Shown here piece by piece: positions 1-8,274 of a stretch of DNA of 64,000 nt. The stretch is from positions 11,400,501-11,464,500 of the forward strand of contig NZ_CP084058.1 in the NCBI RefSeq assembly GCF_020215645.1, in the 5' to 3' direction. The notes beneath the pieces are model-generated. The model was not told where the DNA came from and did no database searches. It saw nothing but the letters and a program-made list of their open reading frames with translations. Source of the DNA: Nonomuraea gerenzanensis. GTDB taxonomy: Bacteria > Actinomycetota > Actinomycetes > Streptosporangiales > Streptosporangiaceae. Every line of letters starts with the position of its first letter. The first letter of the stretch is position 1. The translations under genes were made by a program, and so were the position numbers.

Positions 1-600
1 GAAGCGCGTCACGATCGACTCCGCGCTGCCCACGAGCGACGGCGCGGCGGCGACCAGGCCCGAGTAGCGCGGCTCCACCAGCGAGCTGGGGCGGAACGTG
101 ACGGCCGCCAGGGCTCCGGTGGCGGCGAGGGCCACAGAAGCCGCCAGAAGGCCCATCAGCGCCGTTCTCGGGCGCCGGAAGACCATGAGGACGGCGATGA
201 GCGCTCCCGCGCCCGCACAGAGCAGCGAGCGGATGACGAGGGCCCGCACGCCGTCCAGGAGATCCTGCTCGATCACGTCGGGCAGGCGGTCGGCGATGCG
301 CGGGTCCTCCAGAAGCGACTTGGCGCGTTCCTGGTCGATGTTCTCCAGGGTGATGCGCAGCCTGAGCGGGGCGCTGTGGGTCTGGAAGGTCAGGGTGCCG
401 AGGGGGCTGGCGTCCACGACCGTCTCGCCGTCCCAGGCCGGTCGGAGTGACATTCCCGTTTCCACGGGGCCGATCTGGGCGCGTACGGTGCCGCTGAGGA
501 AGATGCCGAGCCAGGCGCCCACGGCGGCCACCAGGAGCACCGCCGCGATCCGCGCGCCGCGCGATCGGAGGACTGCCTTTGACCTGTGCACGAACTTCAT
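1..600 (-). CDS. Metallophosphoesterase family membrane protein, N-terminal part (cut by window edge)
   Basis: An open reverse-strand frame runs from an ATG at 600 to the window edge without a stop, giving 200 residues. A basic N-terminus (MKFVHRSKAVLRSRG) is followed by a membrane segment at about residues 17-36 and two more hydrophobic segments near residues 125-165. This layout matches the N-terminal membrane part of a conserved actinobacterial metallophosphoesterase family. The phosphoesterase motifs would lie beyond the window and are not seen, so the name rests on family resemblance of the N-terminus. It is transcribed divergently from the peptidase gene, whose start is 34 bp away. Confidence 0.6.
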   Translation of the reverse strand, partial: MKFVHRSKAVLRSRGARIAAVLLVAAVGAWLGIFLSGTVRAQIGPVETGMSLRPAWDGETVVDASPLGTLTFQTHSAPLRLRITLENIDQERAKSLLEDPRIADRLPDVIEQDLLDGVRALVIRSLLCAGAGALIAVLMVFRRPRTALMGLLAASVALAATGALAAVTFRPSSLVEPRYSGLVAAAPSLVGSAESIVTRF

Positions 601-633
601 ACGGTTTCTTGCTTACCTGTCGGTCGGGGCAGA

Positions 634-984
634 ATGGCAGGTGTGATCGAGGTATCGCGGGAGAAGTTCGAGGAACTCGTGGCCGAGGCATTGGACACGA
701 TTCCGCCGGACCTCACGCGTGCCATGAGTAATGTCGTCGTCACGGTCGTCGATGATCCGCCGGAGCCCCACCTGCTCGGCCTGTACACCGGTGTCCCCCT
801 CACCGAACGCGGCGACTGGTACTCAGCAGTTCTGCCCGACCGGATCGAGATCTACCGCAATCCCATATGTGAAATTTGCGATACCGAGGAAGACGTGATC
901 GACGAGGTCCGCATCACGGTCGTCCATGAAGTCGGCCATCACTTCGGCATCGACGACGCCCGCCTTCACGAATTGGGCTGGTAA
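634..984 (+). CDS. Zincin-like metallopeptidase (HExxH family)
   Basis: The 116-residue product carries the zinc-protease motif HEVGHHFGIDD near its C-terminus, which supplies the two metal-binding histidines and the catalytic glutamate of the minimal zincin family common in actinobacteria (PF06262 type). The family is small and cytosolic, and its substrates are largely unknown. I chose the ATG at 634 because the conserved family sequence begins just after it (VIEVSREKFEELV); GTG at 643 is an alternative. The frame stays open upstream to 586 but that part does not look conserved. Confidence 0.8.
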   Translation: MAGVIEVSREKFEELVAEALDTIPPDLTRAMSNVVVTVVDDPPEPHLLGLYTGVPLTERGDWYSAVLPDRIEIYRNPICEICDTEEDVIDEVRITVVHEVGHHFGIDDARLHELGW

Positions 985-1094
985 CCCTTTGCTTTTGGTT
1001 GGCTGCTTTCGGTTGCGGTCACCCCTGGCCGTCGGGCACCTTAGGTCACATAGCGAGCACCCTTAGTCAGGCACAGCGGAGTCCAGTGGGGGCC

Positions 1095-2375
1095 ATGCGG
1101 GCGCGACGGCCGCCGGGACGGCATCGCCGTGCCGGAGACGCACGACAAGTCACATATCGGGAAGTCATCGCCGTCAAGGAGTTCCGGGCACTCTGGTACG
1201 GCCAGGGCCTGTCCCTCCTCGGCGATCAGCTCGCCCAGGTGGCGCTCGCCGTCCTCGTCTACGACCGCACGGGCTCGCCGCTGGCCACGGCAGGGGTGTA
1301 CGCGCTGACGTACCTGCCCTCCATCCTCGGCGGGCCGCTGCTGGCCGGGCTGGCCGACCGGTTCGCGCGCCGGGGCGTCATGCTGGCCTGCGACCTGCTG
1401 CGGGCGGCGCTGGTGGGCGTGATGGCGGTGCCTGGCGTGCCGTTCTGGGCGCTGTGCGTGCTGGTGTTCCTGGTCGTGCTGCTCAGCGCGCCGTTCTCGG
1501 CCGCGCGGGCGGCGCTGCTGCCCGAGGTGCTGGACGGCGACGCGTACGTCATCGGCTCGGCGTTGCAGAACATGACCAACCAGGCTGTCCAGATGCTCGG
1601 TTTCGCCACGGGCGGAGCCCTGATCGCCACCATGGGCCCGTACCGCGCGCTCGCCCTCGACGCGGCCACGTTCCTGGGCTCGGCGCTGATCCTGGTCTCG
1701 GGCGTACGCCGGCGGCCCGCGTCAGGCGGCGCGTCGAAGCCGTCCATGTGGTCGATGACCACCAGCGGCGCCCGGCTCGTGTTCGGCTCGCCGAAGCTGC
1801 GTACGCTGGTGCTGTTCGCGTGGTTGTGCGGGTTCTACATCCTGCCCGAGGGCATCGCGGCCCCGTACGCGGCCAGGCTCGCCGACGGCACGCTGCCCGT
1901 GCCCGTGATCACCGGGCTGCTGATGGCGGCCATGCCCGCCGGGACAGTCGTGGGGGCGTTCCTGTTCAGCAGGTTCGTCTCGCCGCAGCGGCGGCTGCGG
2001 CTCATGGGCTGGATGGCCATGCTGAGCTGCGCGCCGCTGATCGTCACCGCGGTGCGCCCACCGCTGGCCGTGGTGCTGGCGGCCTGGGTGTTGTCGGGGA
2101 TCGGCGGGGCCTACCAGCTCGCGGCGAACGCCGCCTTCGTCCAGCACGTACCGGCCGAACGTCGCGCGCAGGCGTTCGGCCTCGTGCAGTCGGGGCTGAT
2201 GGCCGTGCAGGGCATCGGCATCCTGGTGGGCGGGTTCGCGGCGGAGAGACTCGGCCCTGAGCCGGTGGTCGCGCTGGCGGGCATCGCCGGGGTGATCAGC
2301 GCGGCCGTGCTGGCCATGATCTGGACCGAGTCCCGCGACAAGACCGCCCGGGTGCCCGCCGAGGCCACCGCCTGA
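1095..2375 (+). CDS. MFS transporter
   Basis: The 426-residue protein has about twelve hydrophobic segments and the MFS-type loop between helices 2 and 3 (LADRFARRGVML), so it is an integral membrane transporter of the major facilitator superfamily. The substrate cannot be read from sequence. ATG at 1095 is preceded by a purine-rich GGGGG ribosome site; the frame is open upstream but non-conserved. Its stop codon abuts the stop of the convergent PspC gene (2375/2376), so the two transcripts meet tail to tail. Confidence 0.85.
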   Translation: MRARRPPGRHRRAGDARQVTYREVIAVKEFRALWYGQGLSLLGDQLAQVALAVLVYDRTGSPLATAGVYALTYLPSILGGPLLAGLADRFARRGVMLACDLLRAALVGVMAVPGVPFWALCVLVFLVVLLSAPFSAARAALLPEVLDGDAYVIGSALQNMTNQAVQMLGFATGGALIATMGPYRALALDAATFLGSALILVSGVRRRPASGGASKPSMWSMTTSGARLVFGSPKLRTLVLFAWLCGFYILPEGIAAPYAARLADGTLPVPVITGLLMAAMPAGTVVGAFLFSRFVSPQRRLRLMGWMAMLSCAPLIVTAVRPPLAVVLAAWVLSGIGGAYQLAANAAFVQHVPAERRAQAFGLVQSGLMAVQGIGILVGGFAAERLGPEPVVALAGIAGVISAAVLAMIWTESRDKTARVPAEATA

Positions 2376-2663
2376 TCACTGCTGCGGCTTCTGCTCGCCG
2401 CTCCAGTCGGTCGGGGTGGCCTTGTTCTGCTGCTTGTTGATGATGTCCTGGACGATCGAGGTCTCGTGCTCCTCGTCCGGCATGAGAAGCCAGCCGATCG
2501 CGTACAGCGCGACTCCGGCCCCGCCGAACAGCGTCGCGATCGCCAGCGCGATCCTGACCAGGTTGGCGTCGATCCCCACGAACTCGCCGACGCCCGAGCA
2601 GACACCCGCGATGATCCGGCCCTTGTGAGTCCGACGCAGCTTCTTGACGTTGTATTCGCTCAT
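2376..2663 (-). CDS. PspC-domain membrane protein
   Basis: This 95-residue protein contains a PspC domain: basic start KKLRRTHKGRIIAGVCSGVG, then FVGIDANLVRIALAI and a membrane helix ending in GWLLMPDEE. PspC-domain proteins sit in the cytoplasmic membrane and are linked to envelope-stress responses. The C-terminal third is polar and looks cytosolic. The gene stands alone, convergent with the MFS gene and divergent from the acyl-CoA dehydrogenase gene 90 bp away. Confidence 0.85.
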   Translation of the reverse strand: MSEYNVKKLRRTHKGRIIAGVCSGVGEFVGIDANLVRIALAIATLFGGAGVALYAIGWLLMPDEEHETSIVQDIINKQQNKATPTDWSGEQKPQQ

Positions 2664-2753
2664 GCCTCAAGACTGCCCGGCGGCCCGGTGTTCGCACATC
2701 AGGATTGCCCCTGGTAGAACCCTGGTAGTCCCCCTTGCACGAGAGGACCCGCC

Positions 2754-3908
2754 ATGGACGACCTGCTGCGCCTGGACGACAAGCTCAACCCTGACCAGCG
2801 GCTCATCCGCGACACGGTCAGGTCGTTCGTCGCCGACCGCGTGCTCCCCCACGTAGGGGACTGGTTCGAGGAGGCCGCCTTCCCCGCCCGCGAGCTCGCG
2901 CCCGCGCTCGGCTCGCTCGGCCTGCTGGGGATGCACCTCACAGGGTACGGCTGCGCGGGCACGGACGCGGTGTCGTACGGGGTGGCCTGCCGCGAGCTGG
3001 AGGCCGGCGACTCCGGCCTGCGCTCCTTCGTGTCCGTGCAGGGCTCGCTGGCCATGTTCCCCATCTGGAAGTACGGCTCTGACGAGCAGAAGGAGGAATG
3101 GCTGCCCCGGATGGCCGCCGGCGAGGCCATCGGCTGCTTCGGCCTGACCGAGCCCGACCACGGCTCCGACCCCGCGGGCATGCGGACGTACGCCAAGAAG
3201 GACGGCTCCGACTGGATACTGAACGGCTCCAAGATGTGGATCACGAACGGCTCCGTCGCGGACGTGGCCGTCGTGTGGGCGCAGACCGACGACGGCGTCC
3301 GCGGCTTCGTCGTCCCCACCTCCACCCCCGGCTTCTCCGCCCCTGAGATCCACAAGAAGCTGTCCCTGAGAGCCTCCGTGACGTCCTCCCTGTACTTCGA
3401 CGACGTCCGCCTGCCCGCCTCCGCCGCCCTCCCCGGCGTCACCGGCCTGCGCGGCCCCCTGTCCTGCCTGTCCGAAGCCCGCTACGGCATCGTCTGGGGC
3501 GTCGTCGGCGCCGCCCGCGCCTGCCTGGAGGCGGCCGTCGAGTACGCCAAGACCCGCGTCCAGTTCTCCAAGCCGATCGGCTCCTTCCAGCTCACCCAGG
3601 AGAAGCTCGCCTGGATGTACGTCGGCACGGCCCAGGCCGGCCTCACGGCCCTGCACCTCGGCGAGCTGAAGGACGCGGGGCGGCTGGAGCCCCGGCAGAT
3701 CAGCTTCGGCAAGCTCGCCAACGTCCGCGCCGCCCTCGACATCGCCCGGCAGGCCCGCAGCATCCTGGGCGGGAACGGGATCACGCTGGAGTACCCTGTG
3801 ATCAGGCACATGAACAACCTGGAGAGTGTCCTGACGTATGAGGGCACGCAGGAAGTACATTTGCTCACCCTGGGCAAGGCCCTGACCGGCCTCGATGCCT
3901 TCCGCTGA
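2754..3908 (+). CDS. Acyl-CoA dehydrogenase (glutaryl-CoA dehydrogenase-like), host-phage hybrid 3' end
   Basis: The 384-residue product is a complete acyl-CoA dehydrogenase. It has the FAD/substrate signature CFGLTEPDHGSDP at about residues 129-141, the flavin-binding MWITNGS motif, and the C-terminal segment YEGTQEVH that carries the family's active-site glutamate region. The enzyme oxidises acyl-CoA thioesters in the cytosol; the overall sequence is closest to glutaryl-CoA dehydrogenases. The last 20 codons (after about 3846) are supplied by the prophage: an equivalent but diverged 3' end is found beyond attR at 58287-58357. The reading frame is therefore restored rather than broken by integration. 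Confidence 0.9.
   Translation: MDDLLRLDDKLNPDQRLIRDTVRSFVADRVLPHVGDWFEEAAFPARELAPALGSLGLLGMHLTGYGCAGTDAVSYGVACRELEAGDSGLRSFVSVQGSLAMFPIWKYGSDEQKEEWLPRMAAGEAIGCFGLTEPDHGSDPAGMRTYAKKDGSDWILNGSKMWITNGSVADVAVVWAQTDDGVRGFVVPTSTPGFSAPEIHKKLSLRASVTSSLYFDDVRLPASAALPGVTGLRGPLSCLSEARYGIVWGVVGAARACLEAAVEYAKTRVQFSKPIGSFQLTQEKLAWMYVGTAQAGLTALHLGELKDAGRLEPRQISFGKLANVRAALDIARQARSILGGNGITLEYPVIRHMNNLESVLTYEGTQEVHLLTLGKALTGLDAFR
3841..3863 (+). other. attL: Prophage left attachment site (attL), core ACGCAGGA at 3846-3853
   Basis: The sequence around 3846-3853 matches that at 58295-58302 exactly over ACGCAGGA and approximately over about 25 bp. Both copies encode the same dehydrogenase residues (YEGTQE). A large serine integrase gene starts 156 bp to the right, as expected beside attP-derived sequence. 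The short identical core fits serine integrase sites, which share only a few bases at the crossover. The exact crossover dinucleotide cannot be assigned. Confidence 0.8.
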
Positions 3909-3957
3909 CCGGCGATAACCGCCTCCTCTTCACGGCTGGAAGCCCGTACCACTGGCA

Positions 3958-3978
3958 GTTTTGCAACTTGGTAGGTAC
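3958..3978 (+). promoter_or_regulatory. Copy 1 of the phage promoter/operator motif, upstream of integrase
   Basis: GTTTTGCAACTTGGTAGG occurs 31 bp before the integrase start and reads in the direction of that gene. Near-identical copies occur upstream of the leftward early operon (two), the helicase gene and the HTH gene, always with the same orientation relative to transcription. This suggests a shared operator or promoter element, perhaps bound by the phage repressor. Confidence 0.6.
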
Positions 3979-4008
3979 GGTTCGGCAGCAAGATCACGGA
4001 GAGGACGC

Positions 4009-5574
4009 ATGCCGCCAGCCACCAAACCCAAGATCGTCAGGGTCGTCGCCGCCATCCGCCAGTCGCGCACCCACGATCAGACCATCTCGCCCGACCTCCA
4101 GCGATCGATCATCGAGAACTGGATCTCTGCGAAGAACCAATCAAGCACCGACGGAACCAGATGGGTGATCGTCGGATGGGCCGTCGATCTCGACGTCTCC
4201 GCAGGCACCACCAACCCATGGGAGCGCCCCGAGCTGGGGCCGTGGCTTACCGACCAAGGCGCAGACCAGTGGGACATGCTCGTCTCCTGGAAGCTTGACC
4301 GGCTGTGCCGCTCGGCCCTGGATTTCGCGCTGCTCGTGAAGTGGCTCGGAGAGCGCGGCAAGACCCTTGCCTGCACGAATGACCCCATCGACTTGGACAC
4401 GCCTATCGGCCGCGCCGTAGCGGCGATCATGGCCATCCTGGCCGAACTGGAGCTGGAGACCATCAGGGCGCGCTCCAAGGAGAACCAGCGCTCGCTCAGA
4501 GCAAATGGGAGGTGGGGTGGCGGCCGGATCCCCTTCGGCCGGATGCTCGACACCAGCGACGGCACCAAGAAGCTCGTCATTGATCCCGAGATGTACCCGG
4601 TCTTCCTGGAAATCGTTGCGGCGGTCCACGAAGGGCGGTCCATCACGTCGATTGCGATCGAGCTGAACGAACGCAACTTTCCCACCGCAGTTGACCGGCA
4701 AAGACAGCTCAAGGGCCTGCCGACCGAAGGCCAGCTTTGGAGTTCCGCCAACCTGTGGCGGATGCTCAAGAACAGGCATTTGATTGGGCAAAAGGAATAC
4801 AAGGGCAGCGTCATCAGAGATGACAACGGCGAACCCATCATCTTCTTTGAACCGCTGCTTCGGATGTCCGAATGGACGAGGCTTCAAACCGAGCTGGACA
4901 GGCGTTCGATCAACACCACTGAAGAGTCACGCCGCAACACGATGCTTCTCCGGAAGGTTGGGTCTTGTGGTGTTTGCGGCGGAAATGTGCACCAGAACTT
5001 CACAGTAAAGAACGGCAAGAAGTACGAGCTACGGTACCGGTGCGCGTCACACACGCAGCAGTACAACGGCACGATCGCCCGGCGCTGCGCCAACGGCCGC
5101 ATCAAAGCCGCCGAACTTGAAGGCGCTCTCATCGAGGCCATCATGACGAGGTTCGGCGACAAACCATGGCAGGAGAAGGTGTTCGTCGCCGGAGAAGACC
5201 ACACCGAAGAACTGTCGCAGGTTGAAGACGCCATCAGCAGCGTTCGCAAGGAAAAGGACCTCGGCCTCTACGAGGGAGACGAAGACGCCTACATGGAGCG
5301 ACTCGCAGCGCTCGTAGCGCGCAGGAAGACTCTGCTGGCTCAACCGACCAGGCCGAGCGGGTACACCTACCAGCCGACCGGCGTAACCGTGGCTGAGCAC
5401 TGGGCCGCCTTGGACACGGAAGCCAGGAACCGCCTGCTAATCCAGTGGGGCGTGAGGATCTCCTACGACGTCACTGGAGGCCTGCCGGACATCAAGATCG
5501 ACCTGGGAGACCTGGAACGGCTGGAACAGCTCACGCAAGGCCTGGGCGATCTGACGCTCGCATCGGCCTTGTAG
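4009..5574 (+). CDS. int: Large serine integrase
   Basis: The 521-residue protein has the resolvase catalytic domain at residues 10-160 with the nucleophilic serine at about residue 19 (AAIRQSR), and the arginine motif WKLDRLCRS. The recombinase domain follows, then a zinc-binding region with cysteine pairs at about residues 320-325 (GSCGVCGG) and 345-365, and a C-terminal coiled coil. It catalyses attP x attB recombination to insert the phage. ATG at 4009 has a GGAGAGG ribosome site; earlier TTG starts lack one. It lies directly inside attL, reads inward, and is followed by a strong terminator. Confidence 0.95.
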   Translation: MPPATKPKIVRVVAAIRQSRTHDQTISPDLQRSIIENWISAKNQSSTDGTRWVIVGWAVDLDVSAGTTNPWERPELGPWLTDQGADQWDMLVSWKLDRLCRSALDFALLVKWLGERGKTLACTNDPIDLDTPIGRAVAAIMAILAELELETIRARSKENQRSLRANGRWGGGRIPFGRMLDTSDGTKKLVIDPEMYPVFLEIVAAVHEGRSITSIAIELNERNFPTAVDRQRQLKGLPTEGQLWSSANLWRMLKNRHLIGQKEYKGSVIRDDNGEPIIFFEPLLRMSEWTRLQTELDRRSINTTEESRRNTMLLRKVGSCGVCGGNVHQNFTVKNGKKYELRYRCASHTQQYNGTIARRCANGRIKAAELEGALIEAIMTRFGDKPWQEKVFVAGEDHTEELSQVEDAISSVRKEKDLGLYEGDEDAYMERLAALVARRKTLLAQPTRPSGYTYQPTGVTVAEHWAALDTEARNRLLIQWGVRISYDVTGGLPDIKIDLGDLERLEQLTQGLGDLTLASAL

Positions 5575-5612
5575 ACTTGAGGCGAACCGCTTCGGGGGGT
5601 GCCCTGGAGCGG

Positions 5613-5648
5613 TGGCCCCCCGGTGACTCTGCTCCGGGGGGCCATTTT
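5613..5648 (+). terminator. Rho-independent terminator after integrase
   Basis: An 11-bp perfect stem (TGGCCCCCCGG at 5613-5623, CCGGGGGGCCA at 5634-5644) with a 10-base loop is followed by TTTT. It lies 38 bp downstream of the integrase stop. Confidence 0.8.
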
Positions 5649-6044
5649 CGTTCCGGCCAACCACACGAGATCATCGTTACAAAGCCGTGACATTCGAGGG
5701 CTGTTTCGGGCCACCACTTCCCCCTCTATATATAAGTGAGAAGAGCCTCCAAAGAGGCTCTACCAGTCACTACTTATCTCTTTAAGAGCCAGCCCCCAAA
5801 GGCTGGCTCTACTCATTAGTAGTCACTATTAGATACCCAGCTATCGAATTAGATCAACGAAGTATCTGGGCCGGTGTCGACCGGCCGTCACAACATCCAG
5901 AGATCTTCAGCCGTAGCTGCTATATCAAAACTCCACGGGAAGCCAGATCACACACGGCAAGGCCGTCTTCCGAGTGTCTTGGGATCTGGCCAGCGGTACG
6001 AAACGGTGGGGAACGTACCGCCCTCTCATTTGGGAGGTAACAAA
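5649..6044. other. AT-richer non-coding region with two hairpins
   Basis: No convincing gene is seen in these 396 bases. Two clean hairpins are present: AGAGCCTC/GAGGCTCT (5742-5761, 4-base loop) and AGAGCCAGCC/GGCTGGCTCT (5785-5810, 6-base loop). AGTCACTA is repeated at 5765 and 5821. A TATATATAA stretch near 5728 could be part of a promoter. A long rightward frame begins at 5874 (GTG), but its first part does not resemble protein, and the HNH gene probably starts at 6045. Confidence 0.5.
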
Positions 6045-6383
6045 CTGCGCTTCGCGCGAAGCGTGTGCAGCCGCCCAGGCTGCCTCAAACCTGCAACGCG
6101 CCGAGGGCGTTGCGACGAAGACCAGCTCAAGGACACTAGGCCGTCCTGGGTTCGTACCTCGGCAAGGAACCGCTCCAGACCGGGCAACTGGCGAACGCTC
6201 CGCCGCGCCGTGCTGATCCGCGACGACAGCCGGTGCTACCGCTGCGGTCGCGAGGGAGCGACCGAGGTGGACCACGTCGTTTCCATCGCCAGGGGTGGCA
6301 CACACGAGCTGTCGAATCTTCGGGCCGTCTGTTCGGTGTGCCACGCCCGGAAAAGCCGTCAGGAGTACTACCAGGACCGGTAG
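6045..6383 (+). CDS. HNH endonuclease
   Basis: The C-terminal half has an HNH fold with two cysteine pairs: CYRCGREGATEVDHVVS, then LSNLRAVCSVCHARKSRQ. The N-terminal part also has a C-x-x-x-x-C zinc element (VCSRPGC). HNH proteins beside terminase genes commonly assist DNA packaging or cleave DNA at cos sites. The best ribosome site, GGGAGGT at 6032-6038, points to a CTG start at 6045 (LRFARSVCS); GTG at 6063 is the alternative. The frame is open up to 5874 but that segment looks non-coding. Confidence 0.8.
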   Translation: MRFARSVCSRPGCLKPATRRGRCDEDQLKDTRPSWVRTSARNRSRPGNWRTLRRAVLIRDDSRCYRCGREGATEVDHVVSIARGGTHELSNLRAVCSVCHARKSRQEYYQDR

Positions 6384-6529
6384 TACTCCCTAACCTCCGC
6401 GATCACGTCCGCAGCCTGCCGCCAGGCCGCAGCCTTCTCAAGGAAGAAAGTCCCCTGATGGGACTCCAGTTCCTTTACGCCATCCATCATCATGCCGATG
6501 ACGGCTTCGTAGTGATCTTCGTTGTCCAC
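6368..6529 (-). CDS. Small hypothetical protein (53 aa), antisense tail overlap with HNH gene
   Basis: A reverse-strand frame starting with GTG at 6529 encodes 53 residues of helical, protein-like composition (EDHYEAVIGMMMDGVKELES, later EKAAAWRQAADVIAEVREYY). It ends 16 bp inside the convergent HNH gene. The ribosome site AAGGGG lies rather far upstream (13 bases), so the exact start is unsure. I do not recognise the family. Confidence 0.45.
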   Translation of the reverse strand: MDNEDHYEAVIGMMMDGVKELESHQGTFFLEKAAAWRQAADVIAEVREYYRSW

Positions 6530-6573
6530 AGGGACACGGTAGCCCCTTGGCCCGACAGCACCTTTTGTTCACC

Positions 6574-6615
6574 AACGGGCGAAACGCCCGTTTGGAGCGT
6601 TCGCAATGCGAACGC
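6574..6615. terminator. Pair of adjacent hairpins, possible bidirectional terminator
   Basis: Two perfect 8-bp stems with three-base loops lie side by side: AACGGGCG-AAA-CGCCCGTT (6574-6592) and GCGTTCGC-AAT-GCGAACGC (6597-6615). They lie between the leftward small gene and the rightward small terminase gene, a likely place to separate transcripts. Confidence 0.5.
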
Positions 6616-6706
6616 GCAGGTCACAGCCTTTTCCGCAGGCCACGGCGGTCCTATACAACCGCCTATCCAATGATCTTGTTACACAACTGATATCGGGGGT
6701 GATCCC

Positions 6707-7144
6707 GTGGCAGGCAGAGGCCCCAGGCCCAAGGACAACCCCCGGAGGACGAACAAGCATCCCTCCGTAGAACTCACCGGCTCCCCGGTCGACCAGGCGC
6801 CCGAGCTGTACCAGGAAGACCGCTACAGCGAAGCGACGCGACGCTGGTGGCGCACCTGGGCAAGCGCCCCGCAGTCCGAGGCATTTATGCCGACCGACTG
6901 GGAGAGGCTCCAGCAGCTAGCCCCCTTGGTTGAGCAGTACTGGCAAGAGCCCAAGCCCGCCATCTTGGCCGAGATCCGGCTCAACGAGGAAAGGCTTGGC
7001 GCGACGATCAGGGACCGTCAGTCCCTTCGCATGTCGGTCGGCCCGAAGAAGCCGCCCGACCCGAGCGAGCTTCCACCCGAGGTGGCCGACATCCAGAAGT
7101 ACCGCGATGCCTACAAGCGAGGAGACGACGACTCAGTTGCTTAG
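6707..7144 (+). CDS. Terminase small subunit
   Basis: The 145-residue protein starts with the typical basic MAGRGPRPKDNPRR and contains a conserved actinophage small-terminase pattern: RWWRTWASAPQSEAF, then WERLQQLAPLVEQYW and AEIRLNEERLGATIRDRQSLR. Small terminases bind phage DNA and present it to the large subunit for packaging. The GTG start has a GGGGGT ribosome site. It precedes the large subunit by a cluster of tRNA genes and two small genes, an unusual separation. Confidence 0.85.
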   Translation: MAGRGPRPKDNPRRTNKHPSVELTGSPVDQAPELYQEDRYSEATRRWWRTWASAPQSEAFMPTDWERLQQLAPLVEQYWQEPKPAILAEIRLNEERLGATIRDRQSLRMSVGPKKPPDPSELPPEVADIQKYRDAYKRGDDDSVA

Positions 7145-7538
7145 TCCGCTGAAGCGGTGGACGGCCGTGTTCCTCGCCAGTCTGGTTCTTGTCGCCGTGC
7201 CCGCCCCTGCCGCGCTGACTCACTCACGAGTAGAGGCCGGCGCGCTCGCCTACTGCACTCTCACCGCGGCTGCTCCGACAAGGAAGGCTGGCAGGGTGCT
7301 CGCACAGGCCTCGCTGAAGTGCGACACACACGTAGATGTCAGAGTCCGCGCCCAACTCAGGCGTGGGTCGAAGCAGGCCGCCGTAGTCGACCAGTCGTGT
7401 CTGAACGCAGTCACGTGCTCAGCCCTTAAGACAGTGAAGGACCCTGCCGGCAATCAGCACTGGTGTACCCGTGCTGAGGCCTACCAGGGCAGGCGCTTCG
7501 TCGGCCAGCGCACGCGCTGTGAGTCCTCGACCTGGTAA
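7137..7538 (+). CDS. Secreted cysteine-containing protein
   Basis: A TTG start at 7137 overlaps the stop of the small terminase gene; GAGGAG lies 12 bases upstream. The 133-residue product has a signal peptide (LKRWTAVFLASLVLVAVPAPAA) followed by a domain with six cysteines, so it is probably exported and disulfide-bonded. I do not recognise the family. An exported protein inside the packaging operon is odd and could be a lysogenic-conversion factor. Confidence 0.65.
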   Translation: MLSPLKRWTAVFLASLVLVAVPAPAALTHSRVEAGALAYCTLTAAAPTRKAGRVLAQASLKCDTHVDVRVRAQLRRGSKQAAVVDQSCLNAVTCSALKTVKDPAGNQHWCTRAEAYQGRRFVGQRTRCESSTW

Positions 7539-7558
7539 CCAAACACATAAGGAGACAT

Positions 7559-8071
7559 ATGACTGTTTTGCAGAGCGGCCACATCACCCCCATACAGACT
7601 GTCCCCCTCTGGGCCCTGAACGCCAGCATCTCCGCTGAGTCGCTCCCCAAGCTGTGGGCGGTACGACTGACGGTTCCGGCAGGCGCGCAGATCGACAGCG
7701 TCTCGCTCCACTGCAACAAGAACACGGGGGCCGCTGGCTCCCTACAGGCCGCGCTCTACGAGCATCAGGGCAACAACACGTTGCCATTCGCCTGGACCAA
7801 CTCCCTGGACTTCTCATCCGTCAGCAATGACGTTGCCACCATGTGGTTCCACAACAGCGTCACCGCCCGAGACACCGACTGGCCGGTGTGGCTGGTTCTG
7901 AAGTTCACCGGCGTTACTTCCGTCACTGTCCCTTGCACGAAGGCCTTCGCCAGCCTGCGGACGGGCGACTCGTACACCCACAGCACCCTTGATGAGTTCC
8001 CGATCACGCTGTTCTCGACGCCAGGTCTGGCTCCCGACGGCCGGTATCCGCTGGTCTGGCTTCAGAGCTGA
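7559..8071 (+). CDS. Hypothetical protein, probably beta-rich
   Basis: This 170-residue protein starts with ATG after a good AAGGAGA ribosome site. It is rich in alternating polar and hydrophobic residues (WAVRLTVPAGAQIDSVSLHC), suggesting a beta-sandwich such as a capsid decoration or receptor-binding fold, but no family is recognised. It is the last protein gene before the tRNA cluster. Confidence 0.65.
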   Translation: MTVLQSGHITPIQTVPLWALNASISAESLPKLWAVRLTVPAGAQIDSVSLHCNKNTGAAGSLQAALYEHQGNNTLPFAWTNSLDFSSVSNDVATMWFHNSVTARDTDWPVWLVLKFTGVTSVTVPCTKAFASLRTGDSYTHSTLDEFPITLFSTPGLAPDGRYPLVWLQS

Positions 8072-8155
8072 GAGAGCTAAACGGGGGAACCCAGTTCAGT
8101 CTGATCAACTGTTCCGGCTTCTTAAACGTCACCCTGGTGCGCCCCGTGAACACAT

Positions 8156-8232
8156 AGCGGAGTAGAGGAGTTAGGTCGTCCTCGCGGGTTTCATAGGCCC
8201 TGAGATCGTGGGTTCAAATCCCACCTCCGCCA
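8156..8232 (+). tRNA. tRNA-Met (CAT)
   Basis: A cloverleaf fits: acceptor AGCGGAG/CTCCGCC (first pair mismatched), D-stem GAGG/CCTC, anticodon loop TTCATAG and T-arm GTGGG-TTCAAAT-CCCAC. No CCA is encoded. It lacks the three consecutive G-C pairs at the base of the anticodon stem expected of an initiator, so it is an elongator Met or possibly a modified Ile tRNA. Confidence 0.8.
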
Positions 8233-8274
8233 CTCGTAGCCGCGCTTGAAGGTTCGCCCTTCCCCCGGCTCAAA

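Noticed and set aside
98..646. Rightward 182-residue frame at the left edge
   Set aside because: It is antisense to the metallophosphoesterase gene (1-600), whose codon use and membrane segments are natural; the rightward product is Arg/Ser-rich without structure.
2667..3860. Leftward 397-residue frame across the acyl-CoA dehydrogenase gene
   Set aside because: It mirrors the GC-rich third positions of the dehydrogenase and encodes low-complexity Gly/Ala/Val/Asp sequence; a typical antisense artefact.
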